Assembly (NCBI GenBank): GCA_002104905.1
Contig: MCFE01000445.1
Span: 1-64,000 of the forward strand
Length of the DNA stretch: 64,000 nt
Source of the DNA: Basidiobolus meristosporus CBS 931.73
Lineage: Eukaryota; Basidiobolomycota; Basidiobolomycetes; Basidiobolales; Basidiobolaceae
Direction: 5' to 3'
The notes beneath the pieces are model-generated. The model was not told where the DNA came from, did no database searches, and was given only the letters and a program-made list of their open reading frames with translations. Below, piece after piece: positions 38,638 to 49,922 of this stretch. The position numbers were made by a program, and so were the translations under genes. Every line of letters begins with the position of its first letter. The stretch's first letter is position 1.

Positions 38638-41600
38638 TTACTGTCGAATAGCACTCTGCGCAAGTATTGTCAATAGCAATTATATTTTCTCCCAACCTCT
38701 TCACACGGCCTCGCCACCCCTCCTCAGCCATATATAGAACTCTGGTTGGGCCCTGAGTCCAATCCTCGTTGTAATTATTCACCCTGGTCTAACCTAGTTG
38801 ACTTGCTTCTTGGTCTGTTAGCTTTGTAGCATACTACCCTCTCTCTTTTAGTCCTTGTCACTTATCTACAACCTATCTGATTTTTTCCTGCCATGCTATA
38901 TTTTATTTCCATTTGTGTCAATGGCATGTGTCTCATTGCGCTTAATAAATTCTGATCATCTCATAATCCATCCGTGCTTCTCGCCTATACATCCGCAAGA
39001 AAACCCAGTCTTGCTACGGATGGACTCCAGTCGAAAGCAGACCAGCAATTCCAGTTGCCTAAACCAAACCATGGAGAACCTTACTCCCCACGAATTGGGA
39101 TGGCCACGAGTCTCGGAATTTATTGAACTTACTAATTCTCCTACATATGTTCTCAAGCCTTCCTCTCGCCAGCTTGAGCAGAGTCTTAACAAAATGGGAA
39201 TCTAGGCATGGATTGCGACCAAGAAACTTCCAAGCATCATTAGCAAACATACCAAATTAGGGAATGACATATCGATGTATCCCTTTTTGGAACCCAATGT
39301 ATTTTTATGTCTGGGACTCACATTGTATATATATATTGTGGTGGTTCTAAAAGGATGTTCAGCGTAGGGGTACTCATGCTTTTGGGGTGCTGGGATGGCC
39401 GGATTACCATACTGAAACCCCGACCCCGAAGGAACCTTCACTGGTGAAAATGACCAATTTCGTGGAATCACGATTACTGGCACCACCTGCGACCATTTGC
39501 CGTTCGACTACACATGAATCAGCATCAAATTAGTGCAGTAGCCTGTGAGGCAGGGCTAGTCAATCATACTGCAGACAAGACCAGCTCACTGATCCTGGAA
39601 TGATCCAGCCATGATTTCCATGACTTGCAATGACCATCGGCAGTTTGGGCATGCGCTGAGGATGATCTGGTTCATATGAATGAGACTGGGAGTAGTTGGG
39701 TCCTGATACATGGCCTTCATTGCTCTCAGGCGTCTGATGGACCCAGTGATTAATATCCATTGCCTTAGACATTTCCGGGCCCCTCAGAGCAAATCACATC
39801 CTGTAGCATCTGGCGCTTCCGCCTTGGATTGGTGCTGAGGGGCAAATATCACTCTCCTAAATTATGGATCCAGGGTTGATGCACACCAGCCATTGCAAAA
39901 CAAAGTGTGGAATTGCTGGTGTGCATCCGGATTTGATACAAACCTCTTGTGCTGTATCGCATTTGGTGCATTTCCACCAACCTTTGGTACATGTCTGTGC
40001 CTGAAACAGCGGGTCTCCATGCTCGCTTGATGTAGCCATAGTTGACGTCTGAAGATTTCAAGTGGCCAAGGTTAAGATGCCTGTGTTGATGCATCCCAAA
40101 AACATTCATTAGTAAGTGCCACACATGCCATGTAGCACTTATCACCACCCATGACGGTGCCCAAAACGTAGCCTATAGCCTGGGACAACACCGGTTACAG
40201 TAGAGTTGTCGGATGGTGTAAATCACGTCTCTCGAAATGGGATGTGGGCCATCCAGGATGTTTTAGACACCAACGTCGCCAATTCAGCAGTATATACAAG
40301 GATAAAGACTCATTAGTTACTGCATACTCAAAGGTTTCCACCAGCCACCATCCGGGCTCCCCTGATCTGTCTCTCAAGATCCACTGCGCTTCGGACGTTA
40401 GTTCTTTGATAAATGTACTAGCGGCTTGGGCGGGGCAGGCGGCTAGGGATGCGAGAGGTACCGGCCATGCATCGTCCTCCCACACAACCTTTTCACATCC
40501 AGGCTCGATGGCTGATCGGATATCTCTATGGTTTGTTATTTTCCCCAGAGGCATGAGGCCAGTGGATATGCACTCCCATAGATGTTGGGCAGCCTATGGA
40601 ATATCGATGGAGGGCAATTGATCTCCTTGGACGAAACCCATCTTCGAAATCAAATGGCCTATGATGTCTTGATGAAACCTGTGTCTTACCTGTACACAGC
40701 GCAAATGGTCTTACCAAATACATCCAGAAAAGTACAAGCGCACTTGTCTAAGCCATGGGCACATTGCGAACCATCCACCTACTTCTCTAGAGATTCAGGC
40801 CATATGGTCAGCTTGACCTATCCAAATGATGAAATCACCCAGGAAACAGCATGCGTCGGTCTCCTCTGATGCATACATATATATATGTGAATCCAACCCG
40901 GATCTACACAATAACGTAGGCATATGCCCCAGACAAAGCAACATATTACATTGGAGATGTGGTGCTTATGGGTCTCTCAGCGCTTCTCTGGATCCGAGTT
41001 AGCCTAGCCTAAGAGACGAGTGATTATCGACTTCAGTAGTGCTATGCCCCCCTGTATATATACACGGTGATCACAGAGGGGCTGGGGACCACAAGCGGGC
41101 CACTCTCTAGAGTAGCAGTATTGAGATTCACAAATCCAGCGAATGTACTTGAATATCCACCCTAGTTTGTTGCATAAAAAGCTAGCATTTGGAAACGGGT
41201 GGTAGTACAAATATCACATTACTGACACAGGAATGGGCTTTGACTCCCTCTTTGTGATGCTTTTCTTGGCCCTATCTGTGCTTGCCATGGTCTTGGGAAT
41301 TTGCCTACTAAATGCCACTCTCTGATAAGGTTGTTCCAAATGACGAGGCATCCGAGCCATTTGGCTCTCTCCGGTAGCACCTAGGGGCATTTCAAACTGA
41401 GGTAGCAATTTGTACTCAGTGCTTATCAAGGAATTGATGACGTATAATAATGGTTGTATTAAAGCCAAGGATCAAGTTTAACAAGTCAGCACTGGATTCC
41501 CCCTTGACGAGTATCAAAGTCGACGTATTAGGAAAGTTTGTAATTTAGCTTGCCAGACAAGTGATGGGCATGGATGCGATCTCATTACTATCTTGGTGAT

Positions 41601-41704
41601 GATTAGAGACTTGCGAGGATGCAAATAGGGGTTTAGAGTAGTAGCCATGGTGATTGGTTGTAGTCCTACGGAGTTGCGAGATGAAGGCAAGATCTTGGGC
41701 GGTG
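38638..41704. other. Gene-poor stretch with exon-like minus-strand segments
   Basis: No gene can be assembled. Three minus-strand segments look exon-like: about 40554-40195, 40039-39857 (rich in Cys, with WWKCTKCDT) and 39486-39320, which ends with a good GTGAGT splice donor. They do not join into one convincing frame. The rest shows nothing. Confidence 0.3.
39878..39927. repeat. Perfect 13-bp inverted repeat
   Basis: GATGCACACCAGC (39878-39890) is the exact reverse complement of GCTGGTGTGCATC (39915-39927), separated by 24 bp. It could form a hairpin in RNA. No function can be assigned. Confidence 0.7.
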
Positions 41705-41713
41705 CATAAATAG
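41705..41713 (+). promoter_or_regulatory. Probable TATA element of DHCR24
   Basis: CATAAATAG, about 70 bp upstream of the DHCR24 ATG at 41782. Confidence 0.45.
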
Positions 41714-41781
41714 GGAGTGGAGTGTAGGCCAAGAACTACGTCAAATCTCCTTCACTAATTCTCTAATCACCCACTTATAGA

Positions 41782-43554
41782 ATGGTGTCTACGGTTAATT
41801 CAGGCGTTAGTCAAAAGCCTGTGTCCAATACAACTCTGTTGAGTTGGAGTCAGTACCTCCATTCAATATTCGTCAGCTTCACCACCAAAACATGGTACAC
41901 GTTCAACGTGTTGATATTCGGCTTACTTTCGATCACCGTCCTTCCAGTACTTTACGTGACCAAGCCGGTGTTTGACCTACTTGTTGATCGCTTTCAGAAA
42001 TCTGCCTTGTATGAGCCGATCACCGATTTCTTAACCAAGAACCGAGGGTTCTTCATCCTATGCTTCGCTCTACCCTTGAGTTTTCTGTTTGATGGGTATT
42101 TCCGTCTTCGCAACTGGTACGTCCGGAAATTCCTCTCCACTCCTTACCTGCATGACCAGCGTGTACGGGAAGTCCAGGAGCAAGTCAGACGCTGGAATCG
42201 CAATGGCCGCAAGAAGCCGATGTGTACCGCACGTCCGACCTGGATGACCATGTCCACTCGTAATGCCACGTTTAAGAGTGATTGCTCAAGGATCAGTGTC
42301 AACTTGCACGACATCTTGGAGGTAGATACCGAGCGCCAACTCGTCCGCTGTGAGCCCTTGGTGGACATGGGCCAGTTGTCCGCTCATTTGACTCCTATGG
42401 GCTACCAACTTGCCCTGATGATTGAGATGGAGGATCTGACGGTTGGCGGATTATTGATGGGCGTTGGCATTGAGGTCAACTCACATAAGCATGGATTCTT
42501 GACTGACACAGTTGAATCGTACGAGCTCGTACTAGGTGATGGCTCTTTAGCCCGTGCCTCCCGCACGGAGAATGCCGATCTTTTCTACGCTCTCCCTTGG
42601 AGTCATGGAACACTGGGATTTCTGGTTTCAGTAGAACTCAAGATCATTCCATGTCAGTCCCACATGCACCTCACCTATATCCCTTGCCATTCCCAAGATG
42701 AGATGGAGGAGAAGATCACCGCACTCACCCAGTCACCAAACGGCCCCAACTTCGTTGAGATGACCATCTTCAGCAAAGACACCGCAGTAATCATGACCGG
42801 TGAGTTTGACACGGTAGATACCTCGGAGAAGAAGGCAAAGGAAAATCATGTCAATTACTGGTGGAAGCCATGGTTCTACAAACACACCGAGACCGCCCTA
42901 ACCAAGGGCACCTTTGATGAATACATCCCGCTCCGGCACTACATCCACCGTCACACGCGGAGTATTTTCTGGGAGCTTGAGGACCTGATTCCATTCAGTA
43001 ACCACTGGGCCTACCGTTATTTCCTTGGTTGGTTAGGTGCACCCAAGGTATCGTTCGTTAAACTGACGTACACGGAGAAGATTCGTAAGGAGATTGCTTT
43101 CAAACATGTGGTCCAGGATGTCATGGTTCCTTTGTCTGAATTGAAGAACGCGATTGATCTATTCGATGAGATATTCGCTATCTACCCGTTGCTGTTCTAT
43201 ACCGTCCGCGTCTACAACAAGCCTGAAGGCTTGTCTGGATTCGTGCGCAATCCACGAAACACTCTGCCTAACACCGACCCAGGGTACGATATTTTCTTCG
43301 ACTTGGGTGCCTATGGCATCCCTCCCGCAGTGAAAGCCAACAAGGCTTGGGACGCCATCGCTGCAGTTAGAAAAATGGAGAAATTCACCAGAGACGTGGG
43401 CGGTTATCAGATGATGTACGCGGACAACTTCATGAACCGCGAGGAGTTTGAAGAGATGTTCGACCACACACTCTACCGTAAAGTACGCGAGAAGTACAAT
43501 GCGGTGGGAGCGTTTCCAGAATTCTGGGACAAAGTCAAAGGCGGCCAATGGTAG
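41782..43554 (+). CDS. DHCR24: Delta(24)-sterol reductase (DHCR24/Diminuto)
   Basis: FAD-dependent membrane oxidoreductase that reduces the C24-C25 double bond of the sterol side chain (desmosterol/lanosterol-type substrates) in the endoplasmic reticulum. A single 590-aa exon. Hydrophobic segments lie at about 42-60 and 88-105. The PCMH-type FAD domain follows: RPTWMTMSTR (151-160), NLHDILEVDTERQLVRCEPL, DLTVGGLLMGVGIEVNSHKH (219-237), YELVLGDGS, ENADLFYALPWSHGTLGFLV. C-terminal signatures are EYIPLRHYIHRHTRSIFWEL, HHVVQDMLVP-like KHVVQDVMVPLSEL and YADNFMNREEFEEMFD. Length and order match animal and plant enzymes throughout. Dikarya rely on ERG6/ERG5/ERG4 and usually lack this gene. Lack of introns contrasts with most neighbours. 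It is convergent with BPL1. Confidence 0.96.
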   Translation: MVSTVNSGVSQKPVSNTTLLSWSQYLHSIFVSFTTKTWYTFNVLIFGLLSITVLPVLYVTKPVFDLLVDRFQKSALYEPITDFLTKNRGFFILCFALPLSFLFDGYFRLRNWYVRKFLSTPYLHDQRVREVQEQVRRWNRNGRKKPMCTARPTWMTMSTRNATFKSDCSRISVNLHDILEVDTERQLVRCEPLVDMGQLSAHLTPMGYQLALMIEMEDLTVGGLLMGVGIEVNSHKHGFLTDTVESYELVLGDGSLARASRTENADLFYALPWSHGTLGFLVSVELKIIPCQSHMHLTYIPCHSQDEMEEKITALTQSPNGPNFVEMTIFSKDTAVIMTGEFDTVDTSEKKAKENHVNYWWKPWFYKHTETALTKGTFDEYIPLRHYIHRHTRSIFWELEDLIPFSNHWAYRYFLGWLGAPKVSFVKLTYTEKIRKEIAFKHVVQDVMVPLSELKNAIDLFDEIFAIYPLLFYTVRVYNKPEGLSGFVRNPRNTLPNTDPGYDIFFDLGAYGIPPAVKANKAWDAIAAVRKMEKFTRDVGGYQMMYADNFMNREEFEEMFDHTLYRKVREKYNAVGAFPEFWDKVKGGQW

Positions 43555-43869
43555 CGAGGACATTTAGTGTAGGCGCCCTTCAAAATTCCTATTTATCTCT
43601 TTCACCCATCTCTACAATAAAGCTATTCACATAATTTCCCAACCAACCATTCAGCCTGAAAAGGAGATCTGCTTGGAGATACTGCTCTCCATCCTATTGA
43701 CATACTTGGTAATCCTCTGGTCCCAAACCAGGGAATGTGCAACGTTTGCTACCTGCTGCAGAGTAGTAGCGATCCTTGATCGGCGCTGAAACATGCGTTT
43801 ATTTGGCTCACTCAACAATGAATTAAATGGTTGGGGGAGAATGGAAAAGGATAAACGGGATTGAACAGA

Positions 43870-46267
43870 TTAGCCAGATTTGCGACTGATCAAGCCCTTC
43901 ATCATGTCGAAACTGTTGCCGTCCGGTTGCAGTGTGTAAATCTGCTGTTGATCCATGTTATTTTCATCAACAGCTACAGTCTCCAAAAATCCGTAATCGT
44001 GTGTAATTCCAATAACTCTGACTCGAGCGTTATCATGCTCTTGCAGTGTGATAATCTTATGGCTATCAAAAAGGTGTAAGCAGTAGATAGAATGAGGGAG
44101 CCATTATTACTGAGCGTACCTATGCAACCACCTCTTGTAGTAAAGCTCCAAGAAGGGAACGAAGCCATTTCCGTTTTCGCAGAACCTATTGTAGAAATGA
44201 TTAAATGTGGCGAAGATGGATGCAGCCAACTCTTCTTGTGAGAATAGGGGAAGCTTTGAAAGATGGTGCTCGTTGTAGCATTCAATAAGTCGGTTGATGG
44301 AGGTGGTGGGGTAGGAGTTGTCTGCGTTAACGCCCGCGCCTAAAACAATTGAACAGATTAGATTGACATTATCGAAAGCCTCTCGAAAAGCATAGTAAGG
44401 GAGGTTTCATTACCAGCAACAAGTTCAAACTCGTTATTGCTAAAGCTGGAGTTCACTAAGATTCCCGCAATCTTGACATATTTGGGTTCACTTGTGTACA
44501 TAGTTTCCGGTGTAGCAGCATAAACATCGTTGGGCCACTTGATTCGTATGGGGATATCCTAAGATTCACCATGTGTTAGTTTGGCGCTTTGATCCGATTC
44601 GTGGGTTGTTGCGTGCCAACCTCATAGCCAGATTTTGCTCTCACTGCCTCCACAATGGCAAGAGAGAGTAGATATTGCACAAATATAGCCGAGCCAGTAG
44701 ACTTCAAAGGATGGCGGAGAAGAAGTGAAAACTGGAGACAGCCAGGTGGAGACACCCAAGAATTCTGCCCGCGACCTTTGATCATATTCAATTAGTACAG
44801 AAAGAAACGCCTGCTTACAGATTCATCTTACCTTTGCCTGATAGCTGTTTGGTGCCCAAGCAAACCACGCCATTAGGTAGGTTGCTAGCAAAGACGGGGT
44901 TTCTGGAGCATGGGGTTAGCTATATACTGTGCTTGGAAGCCATTTTCAAACAATCCCTACTTTGTTATCACCGTTTGCGTTGAGGTGATTACTTCAGAAT
45001 ACATCAAATACGATCCGAACTGGGAAGTTATGGGACTGGCTTTCAAGCGCACCCATTCCTTCTGAAGCTTCTCGAAGTATTCGTTGATGTTGAACTCGGG
45101 CGTGAAAGAGGATTTAGGGGGATTTCTATGGCAAGTAATGATGGTCTTCTCGTTCTCTTCGACGCTTACTTTCATCCCTGCTACCTCGCTAGTGATGTCG
45201 TCTTTGAATACGAAATTGAAGGTGTCTGCAATATCCTTAAACTTATTCTCCTTGTCAGATAAATCTTGGAAGCGCTTTGATACAGGTTCCATAGCACTTG
45301 ATGGTGTGGAACAGAAGTATATCGGTGTTGGATCAGGAAGGACGAATCCACACTGGTTCAGAGTCAAACCAACTTGAGAAAAGAGTGCACGCATCAATGC
45401 CTCTCTACCAGTCTCATGCTCACTAAGCTCATCTATCAGCTGAGGCTTTTCGTATTGCTTGGGGTTAAATCTTTCAGACGAGTACTCTGGATGGACTCCT
45501 GTGAGAATCGCTGCTCCTTTTCCGACCTGACATTTGACTATAGCTGGCTTTGGTTCGGAGTTTCCTATTTTTTCATACCACGCCAGCACCTTGGTATTCT
45601 GGTGCTGGTACGGCTTAGCGAAATAACCACCACCGTTGTAATACACCTTCAGCTTTCGTGGTATTTCTTTGTTCCCGAAGGCAAATACGGGGTCGAGCTC
45701 TATGGAGGCAGCTTTGGCGCCTGCTTCACTGTCATAAACGAAGCCAGGATACACACATCCTCTGCAGCAGCCTGGGTAGAATTTCAACTCTCGCTCACCT
45801 AGCACTTCCAGGCTTGTCCCTTTTTCAAACTCCACTTCGGCTGAGCCGTAGTACCCGCCAGCACAAAAGCCCAGGTAGTTTCCACCTTCGTTCACAAACT
45901 TCTTGATGCGATCATTCACTACCCCATCAAGATCACGGCAATAAGGTAGATCTCTTCCACCAGGAATAACGACCAGAGCAGTCTTGTCTTCCCAGGGCTC
46001 ATCGCGTAACACCTTCTTATCAACTTTCGTGACAGCGTAATGGTCGCCTAGGAGTTTCTTTAGACAGAATTCTGTTTGTTGAAGAGATGCGGGTGAGGTG
46101 CCCTCGCCCGAGTATAGTAGAATATTCATATTGGAGGTGTGTTCAGCTGGGGCGGTGATGGCCAAGGGAAACAGGTGCTGTCTGCTCACAGAGGAGGTTA
46201 CGATAAATCGAGAAAATAGCGAATTCTTGAAGCCTGAATTAAGGAAATGTTGTCTTACTCGAATCAT
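43870..46267 (-). CDS. BPL1: Biotin-protein ligase (BPL1/holocarboxylase synthetase)
   Basis: Activates biotin to biotinyl-AMP and attaches it to the Lys of biotin carboxylases. Six exons on the minus strand: 46267-44961, 44902-44832, 44775-44621, 44558-44414, 44339-44120, 44062-43870 (696 aa). The N-terminal half is the glutamine-amidotransferase-like domain of eukaryotic ligases: VVIPGGRDLPYCRDLDG, GNYLGFCAGGYYGS, YYNGGGYF, ILTGVHPEYS. The catalytic half has VVCLGTKQLSGKGRGQNSWV (biotin/ATP loop), IRIKWPNDVY, VKIAGILVNS and GAGVNADNSYPTTSIN. Residues 1-46 are basic and almost free of acids, like a mitochondrial presequence; the conserved protein starts at Met47 (46129). The third intron's donor (GTTGGC) is weak. 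Confidence 0.95.
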
Positions 46268-46334
46268 TCAAAATTCATAATTTTCTAACTTGGGGCTTCG
46301 TCCCATTCATTGGCACCCATGTTTTTCGAGGAAC

Positions 46335-46342
46335 CTTTTATA
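46335..46342 (-). promoter_or_regulatory. TATA box of BPL1
   Basis: TATAAAAG on the minus strand, 68 bp upstream of the first ATG (46267), so transcripts should include both candidate start codons. Confidence 0.55.
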
Positions 46343-47207
46343 TCTCTCATCCTTCTCGACGAATCTAACCCTTGAATCCTATTGCCCGCAATGACCATTT
46401 CCATGGAATTTTTTGGAATGAAATGGCCCTCGAGATCCTGAGTGGCTTAGTGTCAGGGCAATCATGGCTATGAGTGAATGGATCACCAATATTTCCCAAG
46501 CTCCCTTGACTTTCTCACAATGCCAAATGCGATTGGACCAGCTTGACAAGCCAATTTATCCGTTCTCGCTCACGCTCCACCACTTCCCTGGTTTCCCAGT
46601 GACCCACCGATACCGGCTGCCGCGTTCACTTCGTTTCAAGCGTGGTACATATACAGCTTGAGCATCAGACGTTTACACGCTTTAAATGATGCACTTGGGA
46701 ACGTACTGGGGTGGTCGAGGACTAGTGAATTCATTAGATTTACGGTGGCGTTCAATTTCTCTCTCAAACACGGCAGCCTTCCTTCTAGATTGCGTAGGTG
46801 GTGCGGATGCCGATGCACCATTTTCGGGCTAACCTTGTACTACATACTGGCACTTATCCCGTTATATTCACATTCATAGATGGCTTTCATATGAATACAT
46901 CTGGGGCTATTGCTGAAGCAGCTGATCCCAATCGGAGAGTTGCGCAGATCTTGTTTAGAGTCATTCTTTTAATTCGAAAGACCGGTAAAATTAGGACACT
47001 CTACAAATGGGATTATTGTTCCAAAAAAAAAAGTGGATTTAGACAGTAGCATAGCCGAAGAATGACAAAGGAAAGTGCGCTAAACGAGCTACATAGGGGT
47101 GGGTAAGACTGATCGAGGGGGAGGGGGGGGGGTTCTTTACATAAACAACGGTTGGTGATTGCTAGCAGTGGTGAGTTGTGTAGTAGTGCGGATATAATGT
47201 GTATCAT
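46343..47207. other. Intergenic, nothing recognised
   Basis: BPL1 promoter side plus the 3' flank of the F-box gene. It contains a purine run of mostly G near 47118-47131. Openings of 60-83 codons have no motif. Confidence 0.4.
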
Positions 47208-49922
47208 TTATTCCTTTCTAATGCCATGTATCCCAAAGTCCATAACTTCAAACCATGTTTGGCCTTGTCTTTGCACCGCTGCAACACATCGTCGGTGATC
47301 AAACTGAACCTGCCAGACTCCGCTTAACCCTTGTATCAGGTCACGGATCAACCTTCCGGTACGTATATCCCACATTTTTAAGGTACCGTCAGAGCCTGAG
47401 ATAACCTTATTTCCATCATGCTGGAAGCATGTGATGGCGCCCGTATGTGCCGACAAAACGTTAAGACATGTACCGTCGTTAGGGGACCAAATGCGCAAAG
47501 TGGAGTCCGCAGCGGCTGACACCAAGTAATCGGGAGTGAGATTTAGCAGGCCCACCAGCGATGAATGACCTGAATGAACACAGCGAGTGAGTATTGGGAA
47601 AATTCAAGTGCAACGGTAAAATCAATATCACCTTCCAGTACATGCAAGCAGCTGCCGTTCTCTAGACTCCACACGCGGACTTTGAAGTCCATACTGCCAC
47701 TCATGCATCTATTTCGTTCACGGTCCAAAACTACACTATATACTTTTTGAGTGTGCCCAACCAAGCGCCATATATTCTCCCCAGTCATGAGATTCCATAC
47801 TCTGACCGTACAGTCATAGCTTCCACTGACAACTAAGTTTCCATGTCCAGCCAGGGCTCTCACTGAGTGTGTGTGGCCAGTGAGCGTATGTAATAGGTAT
47901 GGGTTGTTTGCAGAGGAGGTGATGATGGGATAGTTCGCTGATGAAGAATGGCCCGGATTGAACTCGGGTGTGGGGAGCCTCCAAACACGAAGGGTGGAGT
48001 CCCTGGAGCCAGTCACAATGACCGGAAATGGTGGCTCCATGATAGGGTCTCCATTGGGGTCGGGATTCACGTTGGTGGGGACAACGATTTGCAAGCACCG
48101 GACAGTGCTTGTGTGGCCATGAAATACGTGTGTACATAGCCCTTTTTCGACGTCCCAGACTCGAACTGTACGATCTGTAGAGCCAGATACCAAAGTGTTC
48201 TGTACATATTGAAGAGCCCAAACTCCTCCATCGTGACCAATCAGCCGTGTTCTCAGTTGGCCAGATTTTGTGTCATAGATATTTATACATTGATCGTCAG
48301 ACCCGGACACAATCTTATCGGAATCGAACTGCAAGCACGTAACAACATGACTTCCATGTCCTGGGAAAGAGAACGTTGAAGCTCGGCCATGGAGCCAGTT
48401 TTGGTGAAGTAGGTGATGTCTTCGGTAGATATGTTTGTAGCTGTGTTGCCACGATTCCTCGCTGCAGGCTCCAATGCTACGTTGCGACAGACGGGTTCTC
48501 TGGCTGAGGCTAGGTTGTAACCGAGAGCTTCGTAAGGTCTTGCGGGTAGGGGCTCCAGAGCTCGTGGAATCGGTGGAAGATGAGGCTACAGAGTTGGATT
48601 TTTGGGGCCTTGAGCTTGACATCAGAGGAGATATCTCGAAATCATCATAATTGGTTCGCTGGTCCGAGTCAAAGAAGTATGAAGAGAGAGAGTCGGGCTC
48701 CTCGACATTGTGTCCATGTGGCGATACCGTTTCCCCTGTGGCTTCCTGGCCAAGCTCAATTATGCTCTGCGTACTGGCCGAGTCCAATCGATCAACTGCT
48801 TTTGAAGACAGTAAACGACTATGTTGAGGATGGTCAGGAGAGCTGAGGCTATCCATGATGTCACTTTGAAAGTCGTTCTTAAATGAATTTATGCTTTCAA
48901 ATCTATGGCGCTGATTGCTCTGCGATAGGGTGCCGAGGTCATCCTCGTCCATATGGTATCCGTCTCTATCCATCAGTCGTTTCCAGGTGCTTGGTTCCGA
49001 GTCAACTACATGTCGCCAACGGCGGCTTACTTGCGCCGCACGGCACAAGCTGCGACTATCTAAGAATCCGACAATCTTGAGCGCGATTTCAAATGGTAGA
49101 TCTCCCAAGATATCTCTCCGTAGTGTTGGTAGGATTAGTGAGCTGACATATTGCAAGGTAGAGGTAGGGCATCGTTTCAGCATCTGGAATAGCAAGTAGG
49201 ATTGCAGCGTATGCGGAAGATTGTCAAAAACACTCAGCACTCCGTTCACTTCCGATTCCCCAAAGAAAGAGCTGTCGTCTATTTCGTAATCATCGAAATA
49301 GCTAGGATTGCGAACAGCAGAGAATGTAGGGGAGAGACAGGGAGAAGGAAGAGCTGGCTGATTAGAGTCCGCAAGTATGCTGGCTTTGCCATCTCCGGTG
49401 TGCTTCAGTCCTTCTGGTATACGGATTGTCTTGCGCTCTAGCCGTCGTGAAGGACCACTACTAAGAGACTCGTCGACCCCAGTTGCAATCTGCTTTTCCA
49501 AGTCAGATAGCCAGGGTGTCTAGCGAAAGGAAATGAGAGTTCTATTAGTCACTGTGCAGACAAAGAGCCAAGCAAATTGTGTTAGAGAGGCATACTTTTT
49601 TGAATGATTTATCACGAGAGCCTTTTGAGACAGATTTTAGATACTCAAGATAATGACGCTCCAGTACCGGAGGAGTAGGGGTGCCAGAGAGCGGGTATTT
49701 AGAGCTTTGAGTACGAGCAGGTAATGATAAGGTTTCGAACATTCGCAGAGATCGAGGCGAGGATCGAGGTAGAGGGGGGGCTTCTATTGCACCAAGCTCC
49801 TCCGACAATTCAATAGGGAAGCTTGTCGAGGGCGGAGTGGTTGGAAAGATTGGGCGGATGGGTGTCTGTAATAGCTCCGCAGAAGTGTGCTCATCATCTA
49901 TGTGATTAGTGTGAGGTTGCAT
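47208..49922 (-). CDS. CDC4: F-box/WD40 ubiquitin-ligase adaptor (Cdc4/Pop1/Fbxw7-like)
   Basis: Substrate receptor of an SCF ubiquitin ligase that recognises phosphorylated targets. Three exons on the minus strand: 49922-49596, 49519-47632, 47569-47208 (858 aa). A disordered Pro/Ser-rich N-terminus is followed by LPHTLQSYLLFQMLKRCP (about 210-227, position of the dimerisation helix) and the F-box at about 247-287 (LGDLPFEIALKIVGFLDSRS, RRWRHVVDS). A long Ser/acidic linker comes next, then WD40 repeats from about 496 to the end, including CLQFDSDKIVSGSDDQCINI, LVSGSTDRTVRVWDVEKG, VTGSRDSTLRVW, LVVSGSYDCTVRVWNLMTG and SGSMDFKVRVWSLENGSC. The last repeats are degenerate at the GH and WD positions. 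Orthology to Cdc4 rather than another F-box/WD40 protein is likely but not proven. Confidence 0.9.

Noticed and set aside
43159-43563. 134-codon minus-strand opening over the end of DHCR24
   Set aside because: It is the antisense shadow of a strongly conserved coding region; its translation has no motif.
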